A stretch of DNA of 64,000 nt from Litorilinea aerophila (GTDB lineage Bacteria; Chloroflexota; Anaerolineae; Caldilineales; Caldilineaceae): the NCBI RefSeq assembly GCF_006569185.2, contig NZ_VIGC02000018.1, positions 58,661 through 122,660 on the forward strand, written 5' to 3'. Both the position numbers and the translations under genes were made by a program. Of this stretch, positions 10,412-18,925 are shown in pieces (position 1 is the first letter of the stretch; each line of letters opens with the position of its first letter). Below the pieces are notes generated by a model. It was given only the letters and a program-made list of their open reading frames with translations. It did not search any database and had not been told where the DNA came from.

Positions 10412-11860
10412 TTCCTGGATTCGATCGGCGATCATGGCGTGGGCCATCTCCATGCCCGCTGCCAGCAGAGCCTGGACCTGTTCGTCGCTATGGCCCTCGG
10501 CATAGATACGGAGCACCGGTTCCGTGCCGCTGGGGCGGATCAGGAGCCAGCTTTCATCGGCCAGGATAAACTTCACCCCGTCCCGGTCACTGACCTGGGC
10601 CACCGGCACCCCTGCCAGGGTGTCTGGAGCGCCTGCCAGCAGGGCGGCGAGTAATTCTCGCTTGTCGAAAGGGCGCACCGGCTGGTCCAGGCGGGCGTAG
10701 TGGAAGCGGCCCATGTCGGGCGCCGCCATGAGCTCATCCAGCAGCTCGGCCAGCGTGCGCCCCCGGCTGGCCACCATCTCCACCAGCAACAGCCCCATCA
10801 AGATGCCATCCCCCTCTGGGATGTGGCCGGCCATGCTAATGCCGCCACTCTCTTCGCCTCCCAGCAGCACATTCTCCCGCAACATCCAGTCGCTGATGTG
10901 GTTAAAGCCCACCGGCGTTTCGTGGAGGGGCAGCTCATAGCGCCGGGCCAGCCGATTGAGCATCTGGGTGGTGCTGACTGTCTTGACCACGCTACCCCGC
11001 AGGCCCCGGTCGTGGACCAGATGTTCCACCAGCAGGGCCATGATGCCGTGGGGATCGATGAAGCGGCCGCTGGGATCCACCGCGCCGATGCGGTCGGCGT
11101 CGCCGTCGGTGGCCAGCCCCACCCGGTGCTCGCCTCGCCGCATGAGTTCGATCAGGGGGTGGAGGTGACGGGCAATGGGCTCCGGGTGGATGCCGTTGAA
11201 GCCCGGGTTCATTTCGCTGCGGAGCTCGGTGACGGTGCAGCCCGCATCCTCCAGCAGACGGCGCAGGTAGATGCGGCCGGCCCCGTACATGGCGTCCACG
11301 GCCACCGGCAGGGGACGCTGCTGGATGACGGTGAAGTTGACCAGCTGGCGGACGTGGCTTTCGTAGGCAGGAAAAGGATCGAAGCGGGTGATCAGGCCCT
11401 GCACCTGGGCTTCGTGGAGGGGCAAGGTGGGCGGCGTGATGCCCGCTTCCTCATTGAGGCGGATGCGTCTTTCCACCGAGCGGGCTGCCTCAGGGCTGGC
11501 AGAGCCGCCATAGGCCGCCTTGAACTTGATGCCGTTGTAGCGGGGCGGGTTGTGGCTGGCAGTGATCATGACGCCGCCGTCCGCGCCCTTTTCCACGATG
11601 GCATAGCTGATCATGGGTGTGGGAGCATCGGCCTGGGCCAGCCAGACCCGGATGCCGTGGGCGGCCAAGACCTCCGCCACGGCGATGGCATAGCGGTCGC
11701 TGAGAAAGCGGGTATCGAAGCCAACGACCATCGCGGGGGATGTGGAACCGGTGCTCAGGACTTCCTGAGCGATGGCCTGGGCCACCTTGCGAACGTTGGC
11801 AAAGGTAAATTCATCGCTAATGACGGCACGCCAGCCGTCGGTGCCAAAGTGAATGGGCAT
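10409..11860 (-). CDS. Phosphoglucomutase/phosphomannomutase family enzyme
   Basis: This 483-residue alpha-D-phosphohexomutase has all four signature loops. The phosphoserine loop is GVMITASHNPPRYNG (serine near residue 101), the Mg2+ loop DGDADRIGAVD (near 253), the sugar-specificity loop GGEESGGIS, and the phosphate-binding loop RPSGTEPVLRIY (near 443). The protein starts IHFGTDGWRAVI, as in the bacterial/archaeal branch that interconverts hexose 1- and 6-phosphates. Whether glucose, mannose or glucosamine is preferred cannot be decided. It would feed nucleotide-sugar synthesis such as the GDP-rhamnose genes elsewhere in the window. Its stop codon lies inside the inverted-repeat element. 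Confidence 0.93.
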   Translation of the reverse strand: MPIHFGTDGWRAVISDEFTFANVRKVAQAIAQEVLSTGSTSPAMVVGFDTRFLSDRYAIAVAEVLAAHGIRVWLAQADAPTPMISYAIVEKGADGGVMITASHNPPRYNGIKFKAAYGGSASPEAARSVERRIRLNEEAGITPPTLPLHEAQVQGLITRFDPFPAYESHVRQLVNFTVIQQRPLPVAVDAMYGAGRIYLRRLLEDAGCTVTELRSEMNPGFNGIHPEPIARHLHPLIELMRRGEHRVGLATDGDADRIGAVDPSGRFIDPHGIMALLVEHLVHDRGLRGSVVKTVSTTQMLNRLARRYELPLHETPVGFNHISDWMLRENVLLGGEESGGISMAGHIPEGDGILMGLLLVEMVASRGRTLAELLDELMAAPDMGRFHYARLDQPVRPFDKRELLAALLAGAPDTLAGVPVAQVSDRDGVKFILADESWLLIRPSGTEPVLRIYAEGHSDEQVQALLAAGMEMAHAMIADRIQE

Positions 11861-12774
11861 CTTCTTTCCTGTTGAATGGAGTGAATTACATGACTAACCG
11901 CCGATACCGGTCGGCAAAATCTTCAACGGTGAATGTCATTCTGACGAACGCGCCATGGGTCAGGGTGTTCGAGGGGAGTCCCTGGCCGCTAAAGTTGACC
12001 GCCCAGGCAGGGCATCACCATCCTGGTAAGATCGGCATATGGCTACAACGGGCATTATAGCATACCCGTGGTTCCCGCGGTGATCGCATAGCCACTGGAC
12101 CAGGGCTTTTTTCAAAAAGCGAAAACGCCTGCCAGTCGGGCGATGATGTCCCCAGTCTGGCAGGGAAATGAAATCGTCTAACTGGTGCTAAAGCGTTTGA
12201 ACATAGTCATCCTCGGATGATTGGTTCAATCGTTAAGCACGTTAGCAGAGTGGGACACCGGCCTCACGGGCGACAAGGAAAACGGTCGAGGGTGGCGGCG
12301 CCGGTAACCCCAAGCTCTTGCACTGCGATTTTAGCGATTCAACCAGAATGGGTGTGTCTGTCAGGGATCTATCTCAGTCAATCTGTGGATATGGGCTGTT
12401 CTGTTACGCTGCCTCTCCAACATACATGGCTGGAGCGGCTGTTGCTTTATGGAGGATGTTCTTTGATCATACGTTTCTATGGCGATTTCAGTTACGGCTT
12501 ACGGAGCCCGGCGGTAGTCTGGGAGACCGCCAGGTCCGACCCTATGGCTCAGAGGGGGCAAAACAGCCCACTCAATTATACTGCCTGGCGCCCTGGTCCC
12601 CAAACGGATGCCCGGAAGGCAAAACTGGCATCATTGGACGGAATTCGCTACACTATGGCACCCTGAAAGGGTCAGAAGTGCGGACAGCTGGAGAGCCACC
12701 GGCATCTCCCCTGCCTGCTGCCGTGTGCCCTCAAGTGCGAGACACTATCCGACGATCAGGGAAAGAACGGGATC
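11861..12774. other. 914-bp intergenic region without a convincing gene
   Basis: No frame here shows conserved protein sequence. The open frames from 12217 and 12318 overlap each other in different frames and are biased like random GC-rich DNA. Seen in the sequence are an extended -10 promoter for the leftward mutase and two hairpins near the right end: GGCGG...CCGCC around 12510-12531, and GATGCC/GGCATC at 12607-12632. A -10-like TACACT occurs near 12650. It may hold a long leader or small RNA for the ATPase gene at 12775, but I cannot identify one. Confidence 0.5.
12054..12062 (-). promoter_or_regulatory. Extended -10 promoter for the phosphohexomutase
   Basis: On the minus strand TATAAT (12054-12059) is preceded by TGC, a perfect extended -10 element. 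No good -35 box is present. Transcription would start near 12047, about 187 nt before ATG 11860. Confidence 0.5.
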
Positions 12775-14499
12775 ATGGCATCGGACCGACAAAAACTGGC
12801 AGATATCCTGCGCCGAATCGATGGACGTGGGTACCCCGCGTACCGGGAAATTCAGGGGGCGTGGACCTTCCCCAACTTCACCCTGTGGGTAGATCACGTG
12901 CAGGGCGATCCCTTCGCCTCGCCAAGCCGGGTGCGCATCACCCTCCCGGCCTCGGTGGCCGCCTTTCCCCAGGCCACCTACGCCAACACCAGCCGTGCCG
13001 TGGGCCTGACCGCTTTTCTGGCCCGAGCCTTTGCAGCTGCCGCCCGGCGCCATAGCCGACGCCGGGGAACCGGCAAGAGCGGCGAAATTCACATGGAAGC
13101 CCCCGGGCAAGAAGTGTTACCCCAGACCGCGGTCCAGATTGACCCAGAGGGGAATGTGGAGGCCCGGTTCACTGTAGGGTTGCCGGCCCAGGGACGCCGC
13201 GTCCTGGGCCATGAGGCGGCTCGCCTGTTGTTGGAAAATGTGCCCGCTGTGGTCAACGAAAGCCTGCTCGCAGCCGCCCACGACCCGGACCTGGTCTGGA
13301 AACATGTGGCCACCAACGAAGATGCCGACGCTCTCCGGGACGCCCTGGCAGACAGGGGACTGGTGGCCTTCGTGGCCGACGGCGCCATCCTGCCCAGGCG
13401 CTCCGGAGTCGACGACCGCCCCCTCCAGGATGACACGGTCGTCCCCTTCCAGTCTCCGCCATCCCTGCGGGTCCAAATAGAGTTGCCCCATGCCGGCCAG
13501 GTGAGTGGCATGGGCATCCCCGCGGGGGTTACCTTGATTGTGGGAGGAGGCTACCACGGCAAGAGCACCCTGTTGCGAGCCATTGAGCGAGGCGTCTACA
13601 ACCACCGCCCGGGCGATGGACGGGAACGGGTGGTCAGCCAGGCGGGCCTGGTCAAGATTCGGGCGGAGGATGGCCGCTCAGTCGCCGGCGTGGACATTTC
13701 CCCCTTCATCGACAACTTGCCCCTGGGCCAATCCACCCGCGCCTTCCAGACAGCCAACGCCAGCGGCTCCACCAGCCAGGCTGCGTCCATCATGGAGGCG
13801 TTGGAAGTGGGTGCCACGGGCCTGCTCATCGACGAAGACACCGCAGCCACCAACTTCATGATCCGGGACAGCCGCATGCAGGCGCTGGTGCCCAAGGAGC
13901 GGGAACCCATCACCCCCTTCATCGACCGGGTCCGCCAGCTCTACAGCGAGCACGGCGTCAGCTCCATTCTCGTCATCGGCGGCAGCGGGGATTATCTGGA
14001 CGTGGCCGACACGGTGATCACCATGGATGCCTTCCGGCCGGCCGATGTCACTGAACGGGCCCGAGCCGTGGCAAAGCAGTTTCCCACCGGCCGTCAGCCC
14101 GAAGCCGTCGGGCCGCTCCACCTCCAACACGAGCGAATCCCCATCCCCCGTTCCATCGATCCATCCCGCGGTCGGCGGGACGTCCACATCAAAACCCAGG
14201 GCCTGCATACCATCCTGTTCGGCACAGAAACCATTGACCTGACGGCCGTCGAACAGCTGGTGGCCCGGGGACAGACTCGGGCCATCGCAGCAGCGCTCTG
14301 GTATGCCCGCGCTCGCTACCTGGACGGACGCTGTTCCCTGGCCCAGGCAATCCAGCGAACCCTGGAGGACATCGCCCGGGAAGGGCTGGACATCCTGGAC
14401 AGCCGACGGGTGGGTGACCTGGCGGCCTTTCGTCCCTTTGAGCTGGCCGCGGCCCTCAACCGGCTGCGCTCCCTGCAGGTTCGAACGAACACCCGTTGA
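12775..14499 (+). CDS. Predicted ABC-class P-loop ATPase (COG3044 / DUF2791-type)
   Basis: This 574-residue soluble protein matches the uncharacterised 'predicted ATPase of the ABC class' family. An N-terminal domain (about 1-240) opens LADILRRIDGRGYPAYREI. The nucleotide-binding core has the unusual Walker A GGGYHGKSTLLRAIERG near 256, a Q-loop-like segment, GSTSQAASIMEALEVGATGL as signature-like motif, and Walker B LLIDEDTAATNFMIRD near 345. VIGGSGDYLDVADTVITMD is a typical family stretch. A distant relative, MRB1590, takes part in trypanosome RNA editing, so nucleic-acid binding is plausible; the bacterial role is unknown. It stands alone between a long untranslated region and the TPR gene. 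Confidence 0.88.
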   Translation: MASDRQKLADILRRIDGRGYPAYREIQGAWTFPNFTLWVDHVQGDPFASPSRVRITLPASVAAFPQATYANTSRAVGLTAFLARAFAAAARRHSRRRGTGKSGEIHMEAPGQEVLPQTAVQIDPEGNVEARFTVGLPAQGRRVLGHEAARLLLENVPAVVNESLLAAAHDPDLVWKHVATNEDADALRDALADRGLVAFVADGAILPRRSGVDDRPLQDDTVVPFQSPPSLRVQIELPHAGQVSGMGIPAGVTLIVGGGYHGKSTLLRAIERGVYNHRPGDGRERVVSQAGLVKIRAEDGRSVAGVDISPFIDNLPLGQSTRAFQTANASGSTSQAASIMEALEVGATGLLIDEDTAATNFMIRDSRMQALVPKEREPITPFIDRVRQLYSEHGVSSILVIGGSGDYLDVADTVITMDAFRPADVTERARAVAKQFPTGRQPEAVGPLHLQHERIPIPRSIDPSRGRRDVHIKTQGLHTILFGTETIDLTAVEQLVARGQTRAIAAALWYARARYLDGRCSLAQAIQRTLEDIAREGLDILDSRRVGDLAAFRPFELAAALNRLRSLQVRTNTR

Positions 14500-14551
14500 A
14501 CGGCTGGGCGACAGCGGTTCCTGGAAACCCATGGGGCCCATGGAAGAACAG

Positions 14552-14581
14552 TTGAATCTTCGCCCGAAACAGATGTATACT
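14552..14581 (+). promoter_or_regulatory. Sigma-70-type promoter for the TPR protein gene
   Basis: TTGAAT (14552-14557) and TATACT (14576-14581) are separated by 18 nt. The start would be near 14588, with an 89-nt leader to ATG 14677. Confidence 0.6.
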
Positions 14582-14676
14582 CAGACAAATCGGCCACAGA
14601 AACCAATTGCGGACGGCACCACCATGGGGCATCCTCCTTCCATGGGTGCTCCCGGGGAGGCACTGCCCAGGTCGCC

Positions 14677-17346
14677 ATGGATCAACAGCCATCCAACCAA
14701 CTTGAGTGGTTTAAAAACCTGCCTGGATGGACCAAAGCCACCATCGGCTTTATCGGGGCCATCATCGCCTTTATCATCTCCTTTCGGGAGAACTTTCACC
14801 TGGCGGTGGTCGTGGTCGCTTTTCTGCTCCTGGCGACCCTGCTCTACATCTGCCTGTACGTCATCCTGAGCCGGACGCCTGGAAACCAGGAAGGGGCGCC
14901 GCCGGAATATCGCTTTGGTCGCTTACGCTTTTGGGCCATGGGCGCCGGGATCGTCCTTCTGCTCGTTCTGAGCAGCGCCTTCTGGAATCGCCCCAGCCGC
15001 GCCTTCATCGCGGTTGCCCTGTTGGGCACCCCCACGCCCACGGCCACGGCAACCCCGACCCCAACGGCCACCCCCGCACCCACGCCGTCCCCCACGCCCA
15101 CGCCACTGCCGGTTGCCACGGCCGCCGCCCATGAAATTTTGGTGCTCCTGGCCCAGTTCCGCGACGAGAGCCAGCAGGCCAACTACGATGCGGCCGGCAG
15201 CATCGAGCTGGCCCTGCGCCAGGCGCTGGCCGCCTACGACCTGCCCAACCTGCGCCTGGCCGCCATCCCGGATTCCTTCCAGCGTCGGGAGCTGGAAGAG
15301 GTCCGTAGCCTGGGACAACGCTACAACGCCGCCATCGTGATCTGGGGCCACTACGACGATGCCGGCATGTATCCCCGCTTCACCATCCTGCGGGAAGCGT
15401 CCATGATCTACGTGCCGCCCGGCCCCGCGGATTATCTGGCCAGCCTCTCCTCGCCCCCGGCTGACTTCGCCCTCTACATCAACCGGGACCTGCCAGCCCA
15501 GTTGACCTTTTTGACCCAATTCGCCATCGGCCTTATCTACTACACAGAAGCCAACTACCTGGCGGCCCATCCGCTTCTATCGGAAGCCCTCCGCTCCCTG
15601 GAACAGATACAGGCCGACGGCCGTGTCCCCGGCGCCGGCTTCGATCTGGCCGCCGAGGGATACAACCTCTACTTTTACCGGGCCTACGTCAATTACGAAC
15701 TGGGGGATCTGGCCGCCGCCGTGGACGATTACACCCGGGCCATCGAACTGGTGCCGGACGATGCAGCCGCCTACAACAACCGGGGCATCATCCACCGGCG
15801 GATGGGCGATGGCCAGGCCGCCCGGGCGGACTATGACCAGGCCCTGGCTTTGGACCCCAATGATGCGGCCGCCTACAACAATCGAGGCAACCTGCAGGTC
15901 GATCTGGGCGAACTACTGGCCGCCGTGGAGGACTACACCCGGGCCATCGAATTGGATCCCGACTACGCCCTGGCCTATCTGAACCGGGGCCTCGCCTACA
16001 TCGACCTGGCCGAATATGACAAGGCCATCGCCGACTTTGACCGGGCGCTGACCATGATGCCCGCCGATCCCATCATCTACCTCAGCCGGGGCGATGCCTT
16101 CCGGGCCCAGGGCCAGGAAACCGCCGCCCTGGCCGACTACGACAAAACCCTGCAGCTCGACCCGACGAACGCAGAAGCCCACAACGGCCGCGGTCTGATC
16201 TTTTTTGACCGGGGCGATTACACCGCTGCCCTGGACGCCTTCACCCGGGCGGTTGAGCTCTTGCCCGAGACGTCGGTTTTTCTGACCAACCGGGGCCTCG
16301 CCCACCTGGAGCTGAAAGATTATCCCGCCGCCATCGCCGACTTCAGTGCGGCCCTGGATCTGGATCCGACCGATGCCACAGCCCTCCACAACCGGGGGCG
16401 AGCGGCCTACACCCTGGACCGCTACCCGGACGCCATCGCCGACTATTCGGCCGCGCTGGTGCTCCAACCCGACGACCCGGTGATCCTCTACAACCGGGGG
16501 CTGGCCTACTACCAGCAGGGCCAACTGGAGGAGGCGCTGGCCGATTTCGATAGGGCCATCCAGCTCGATCCGCCCAATGGGGATGCCTACCTCCAACGGG
16601 CGAAGGTGCATGTGGCCCTCCAACATTGGCCCGCCGCCCTGGCCGATTTTGATCAGGCCGTTGACCTGAGCCCTAACGACCCGGACGTGTACCAGGCCCG
16701 GGCAGAGCTCTACTACCGCCTGGAAGATTACAGCGCCGCGGTAGCAGACTACAGCCGGGCCCTGAAACTGGATGCCGACAACCCCACTCTGTACAACGAC
16801 CGGGGCAACGCCTACTTCGCCCTGGGTCAGGCGGATGCCGCCCTGGCCGACTACACCCGTGCCATCCAACTGGAGCCAGCCAACCCGATTCACTACTTCA
16901 ACCGGGCCATCGTCTATCGCAGCCAGCAGCAGTACCGGCAGGCCATCGCCGACTTTAGCGCAGCCATCGCCCGGGACCCGCGGGATGTGGTCGCCTATCG
17001 AGAGCGGGGGGACACCTTCTACGATCTGGGTGACCTGCCCGCCGCGGTGGCGGACTACAGCCGGGCCCTGGAACTGGACCCCAACGACGCCCGCACCTAC
17101 AACAACCGCTGCTACGCCCTCCACGAGCTGGGTCGCCACCAGGAAGCCCTGGCTGACTGCAACCAGTCCCTGGCCCTGGATCCCACCGACGCCTACGCGT
17201 ACGACAGCCGGGGCTCCGTCTATCAGGCCCTGGGCCAGGTGGAAGCCGCCATTGCCGACTTTCGTCAGGTCCTGGCGTTAACCGACGACCCCGAGCTGAT
17301 CCGCCGGGCAGAGGCAGCCCTGGCCTCCCTGGGAAGCGCCCCATGA
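14677..17346 (+). CDS. Membrane-anchored protein with Pro/Thr linker and 16 TPR repeats
   Basis: This 889-residue protein has three N-terminal membrane segments (about 21-37, 42-63 and 88-103). A low-complexity linker of Thr, Pro and Ala follows (about 118-147), then a small alpha/beta region (about 152-285, with AAIVIWGHYDDAGMYPRF). After that come roughly 16 tetratricopeptide repeats to near the end. Each repeat carries the pattern AYNNRG..., then Y..A..DY..AI.LDP. TPR arrays are protein-binding scaffolds. With three membrane segments the repeats probably lie outside the membrane, with the Pro/Thr stretch as a spacer, but topology is not certain. No enzyme motif is seen. The repeats are very alike, suggesting recent expansion or homogenisation. 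Confidence 0.88.
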   Translation: MDQQPSNQLEWFKNLPGWTKATIGFIGAIIAFIISFRENFHLAVVVVAFLLLATLLYICLYVILSRTPGNQEGAPPEYRFGRLRFWAMGAGIVLLLVLSSAFWNRPSRAFIAVALLGTPTPTATATPTPTATPAPTPSPTPTPLPVATAAAHEILVLLAQFRDESQQANYDAAGSIELALRQALAAYDLPNLRLAAIPDSFQRRELEEVRSLGQRYNAAIVIWGHYDDAGMYPRFTILREASMIYVPPGPADYLASLSSPPADFALYINRDLPAQLTFLTQFAIGLIYYTEANYLAAHPLLSEALRSLEQIQADGRVPGAGFDLAAEGYNLYFYRAYVNYELGDLAAAVDDYTRAIELVPDDAAAYNNRGIIHRRMGDGQAARADYDQALALDPNDAAAYNNRGNLQVDLGELLAAVEDYTRAIELDPDYALAYLNRGLAYIDLAEYDKAIADFDRALTMMPADPIIYLSRGDAFRAQGQETAALADYDKTLQLDPTNAEAHNGRGLIFFDRGDYTAALDAFTRAVELLPETSVFLTNRGLAHLELKDYPAAIADFSAALDLDPTDATALHNRGRAAYTLDRYPDAIADYSAALVLQPDDPVILYNRGLAYYQQGQLEEALADFDRAIQLDPPNGDAYLQRAKVHVALQHWPAALADFDQAVDLSPNDPDVYQARAELYYRLEDYSAAVADYSRALKLDADNPTLYNDRGNAYFALGQADAALADYTRAIQLEPANPIHYFNRAIVYRSQQQYRQAIADFSAAIARDPRDVVAYRERGDTFYDLGDLPAAVADYSRALELDPNDARTYNNRCYALHELGRHQEALADCNQSLALDPTDAYAYDSRGSVYQALGQVEAAIADFRQVLALTDDPELIRRAEAALASLGSAP

Positions 17347-17424
17347 ACCGCTAGCAATCCAATATCGTGCAGAGGCCGAAACCACGTCCTCGCCCCGGGC
17401 CGACATGTCGAACCCGCACACTTC

Positions 17425-17453
17425 TTGATGGGCATGGGGCCGGCTGCTATACT
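17425..17453 (+). promoter_or_regulatory. Sigma-70-type promoter for the Nfu N-domain gene
   Basis: TTGATG (17425-17430) and TATACT (17448-17453) are spaced by 17 nt. The leader to ATG 17576 includes a fragment of repeat family A near 17461 and a family B repeat. Confidence 0.55.
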
Positions 17454-17497
17454 ACACCCGGACGGCGTAAATCCCCCAGGAATCCAACGGGGTGCAG

Positions 17498-17561
17498 TTC
17501 TGGCATAATCTGTGCCCAATCTGTGAAATCTGTGGTTTTCACAGTGGACTCATCAGCGAAT
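17498..17561 (+). repeat. Dispersed repeat family B, copy 1
   Basis: TTCTGGCA, an ATCTGTG and GTGAAATCTGTGG followed by CTCATC are shared, in the same order and spacing, with 40859-40922. Both copies lie immediately upstream of a gene start and both follow family A sequence. Confidence 0.55.
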
Positions 17562-17575
17562 GGTTGACAGCTCCC

Positions 17576-17839
17576 ATGGACGTCCAGATCCAGCAGACAC
17601 CGAACCCCAACGCCCGCAAATTCGTACTGCCCGAGCCCCGCTTCGAGCAGTCCATGAACTTCGGCAGCCCGGAAGCGGCCCAGGCGCATCCCCTGGCGGC
17701 CCAACTGTTCGCCCTGGAAGGCGTCTACAACGTCCTGATGGCCCGGGACTTCATCACCATCAACAAGCGGCCGGAGGTTCCCTGGGAGCCGCTGGCCGAA
17801 GCCGCCCGCCAGCGGATTGTGGCATTCTTCACCCATTGA
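17576..17839 (+). CDS. Stand-alone Nfu/NifU N-terminal-type domain protein
   Basis: This 87-residue protein is the Nfu N-terminal domain alone. It has the hallmark QQTPNPNARKFVLPEP, then SPEAAQAHPLAAQLFALEGV, and YNVLMARDFITINK. In two-domain Nfu proteins this part precedes a C-terminal CxxC domain that carries an Fe-S cluster; no CxxC is present here. The matching C-terminal domain is encoded separately at 59295-59651. It probably helps Fe-S delivery, though the role of the isolated domain is not established. ATG 17576 is used because the conserved part starts there. The upstream frame to 17492 crosses a dispersed repeat. The ribosome site is weak. Confidence 0.85.
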   Translation: MDVQIQQTPNPNARKFVLPEPRFEQSMNFGSPEAAQAHPLAAQLFALEGVYNVLMARDFITINKRPEVPWEPLAEAARQRIVAFFTH

Positions 17840-17904
17840 CTCAGCCGGGCGGCGGTTCCTGGCCATGATCGCCCGCCCACCACCGCACTACCAGAGGTCA
17901 CGCT

Positions 17905-18885
17905 ATGTCTGCTCATCGAATGCCCCTCATCGTTGCCAGCGAAAATGGCCGGGCCGGGGCCCTGGCCGCCATGGAGCTACTGCGTCGCGGCGGCTCTGCC
18001 CTGGACGCCGTGGAGCTGGCCTGTCGGGTAACAGAGGACGACCCCAATGACCACAGCGTCGGCTACGGCGGCATTCCCAATGTTCTGGGAGAGGTTGAGC
18101 TGGATGCCAGCATCATGGATGGCCGCACCCTGCGCATCGGTGCCGTGGCCGCCGTCCGGGGGTATGGCCATCCCATTACCCTGGCTCGCCGGGTGATGGA
18201 AGAGTTGCCCCACGTGTTGCTGGTGGGGCATGGCGCAGAGCGCCTGGCCGCAGAGCTGGGCCAGCCCCCCGCCGACCAGCGCACCCCGGCGGGGATGAGT
18301 CGCTGGCGGGCCCGGTTTGCCGAACATGGCCTCCCCCTTCCCCCGAACGAGGACCGGCCAACCTGGTCCCTGCGGGCCCTGGCCACGCGCCTGACCCGCC
18401 CCCTCAACCTGCAGGCCCAGGTCCAACACGCCGGCAAGCCCGACACCCTGGGCACGGTCAACTTTCTGGCCCTGGACCAGGAAGGCAACCTGGCCTCTGG
18501 GGTGAGCACCAGCGGCATGGCCTGGAAATATCCGGGGCGAGTGGGCGACAGCCCCATCATCGGCGCGGGCAACTACTGCGACAACCGCTACGGCGCGGCC
18601 GCCTGCACCGGGCTGGGCGAACTGGCCATCCGGGTCTCCTCGGCCCGTAGCGTGGTCCTCTACCTGAAAATGGGCCTCTCCCTGCAAGAAGCCGGCCTGG
18701 AAGCCCTGCGCGACCTGGCCTACCTGCCTGAGGCCGCCGGCCAGTACATGAACATCGTGGCCATGACGCCCACCGGCGAACATGCAGGCTTCAGCACGGT
18801 GCCGGGCAAGCAGTACCTCTTCATGGCCGCCGACATGGACGAACCCCAACTGGCTGAACGCATCCTGCTGCCCCATGCCCCTTGA
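17905..18885 (+). CDS. Isoaspartyl peptidase / N4-glycosylasparaginase-like Ntn hydrolase
   Basis: This 326-residue protein is an asparaginase-2-family Ntn hydrolase. The family is made as an inactive chain that cuts itself before a threonine, which then becomes the nucleophile. Here the site is D180-T181 in GKPDTLGTVNFLALD. Other family features are RRGGSALDAVELACRVTEDDP at the N-terminus, SVGYGGIPN, GRVGDSPIIGAGNYCDN and ACTGLGELAIR, the last two lining the substrate pocket. The GDSPIIGAG form is typical of the branch that includes glycosylasparaginases. Natural substrates in bacteria are probably beta-aspartyl peptides from damaged proteins. It lies 40 nt before the E2 gene on the same strand, with no obvious metabolic link. 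Confidence 0.88.
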   Translation: MSAHRMPLIVASENGRAGALAAMELLRRGGSALDAVELACRVTEDDPNDHSVGYGGIPNVLGEVELDASIMDGRTLRIGAVAAVRGYGHPITLARRVMEELPHVLLVGHGAERLAAELGQPPADQRTPAGMSRWRARFAEHGLPLPPNEDRPTWSLRALATRLTRPLNLQAQVQHAGKPDTLGTVNFLALDQEGNLASGVSTSGMAWKYPGRVGDSPIIGAGNYCDNRYGAAACTGLGELAIRVSSARSVVLYLKMGLSLQEAGLEALRDLAYLPEAAGQYMNIVAMTPTGEHAGFSTVPGKQYLFMAADMDEPQLAERILLPHAP

Positions 18886-18925
18886 CCGGGGCAGCCATAA
18901 ACGGTTGAGTGGAGTGAGTAGAACC

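Noticed and set aside
11861..12774. tRNA or known riboswitch
   Set aside because: I looked for cloverleaf ends, T-loop GGTTCGAATCC-like sequence and known aptamer cores and saw none; a covariance search would be decisive.
12217..13055. Open frames in the long gap before the ATPase gene
   Set aside because: They overlap in different frames, lack ribosome sites and conserved motifs, and the second runs into the ATPase gene in another frame.
15030..15120. Short direct repeats (ACGCCCACG-like) suggesting a CRISPR or VNTR
   Set aside because: They encode the Thr/Pro linker of the TPR protein; there are no spacers and the frame is maintained.
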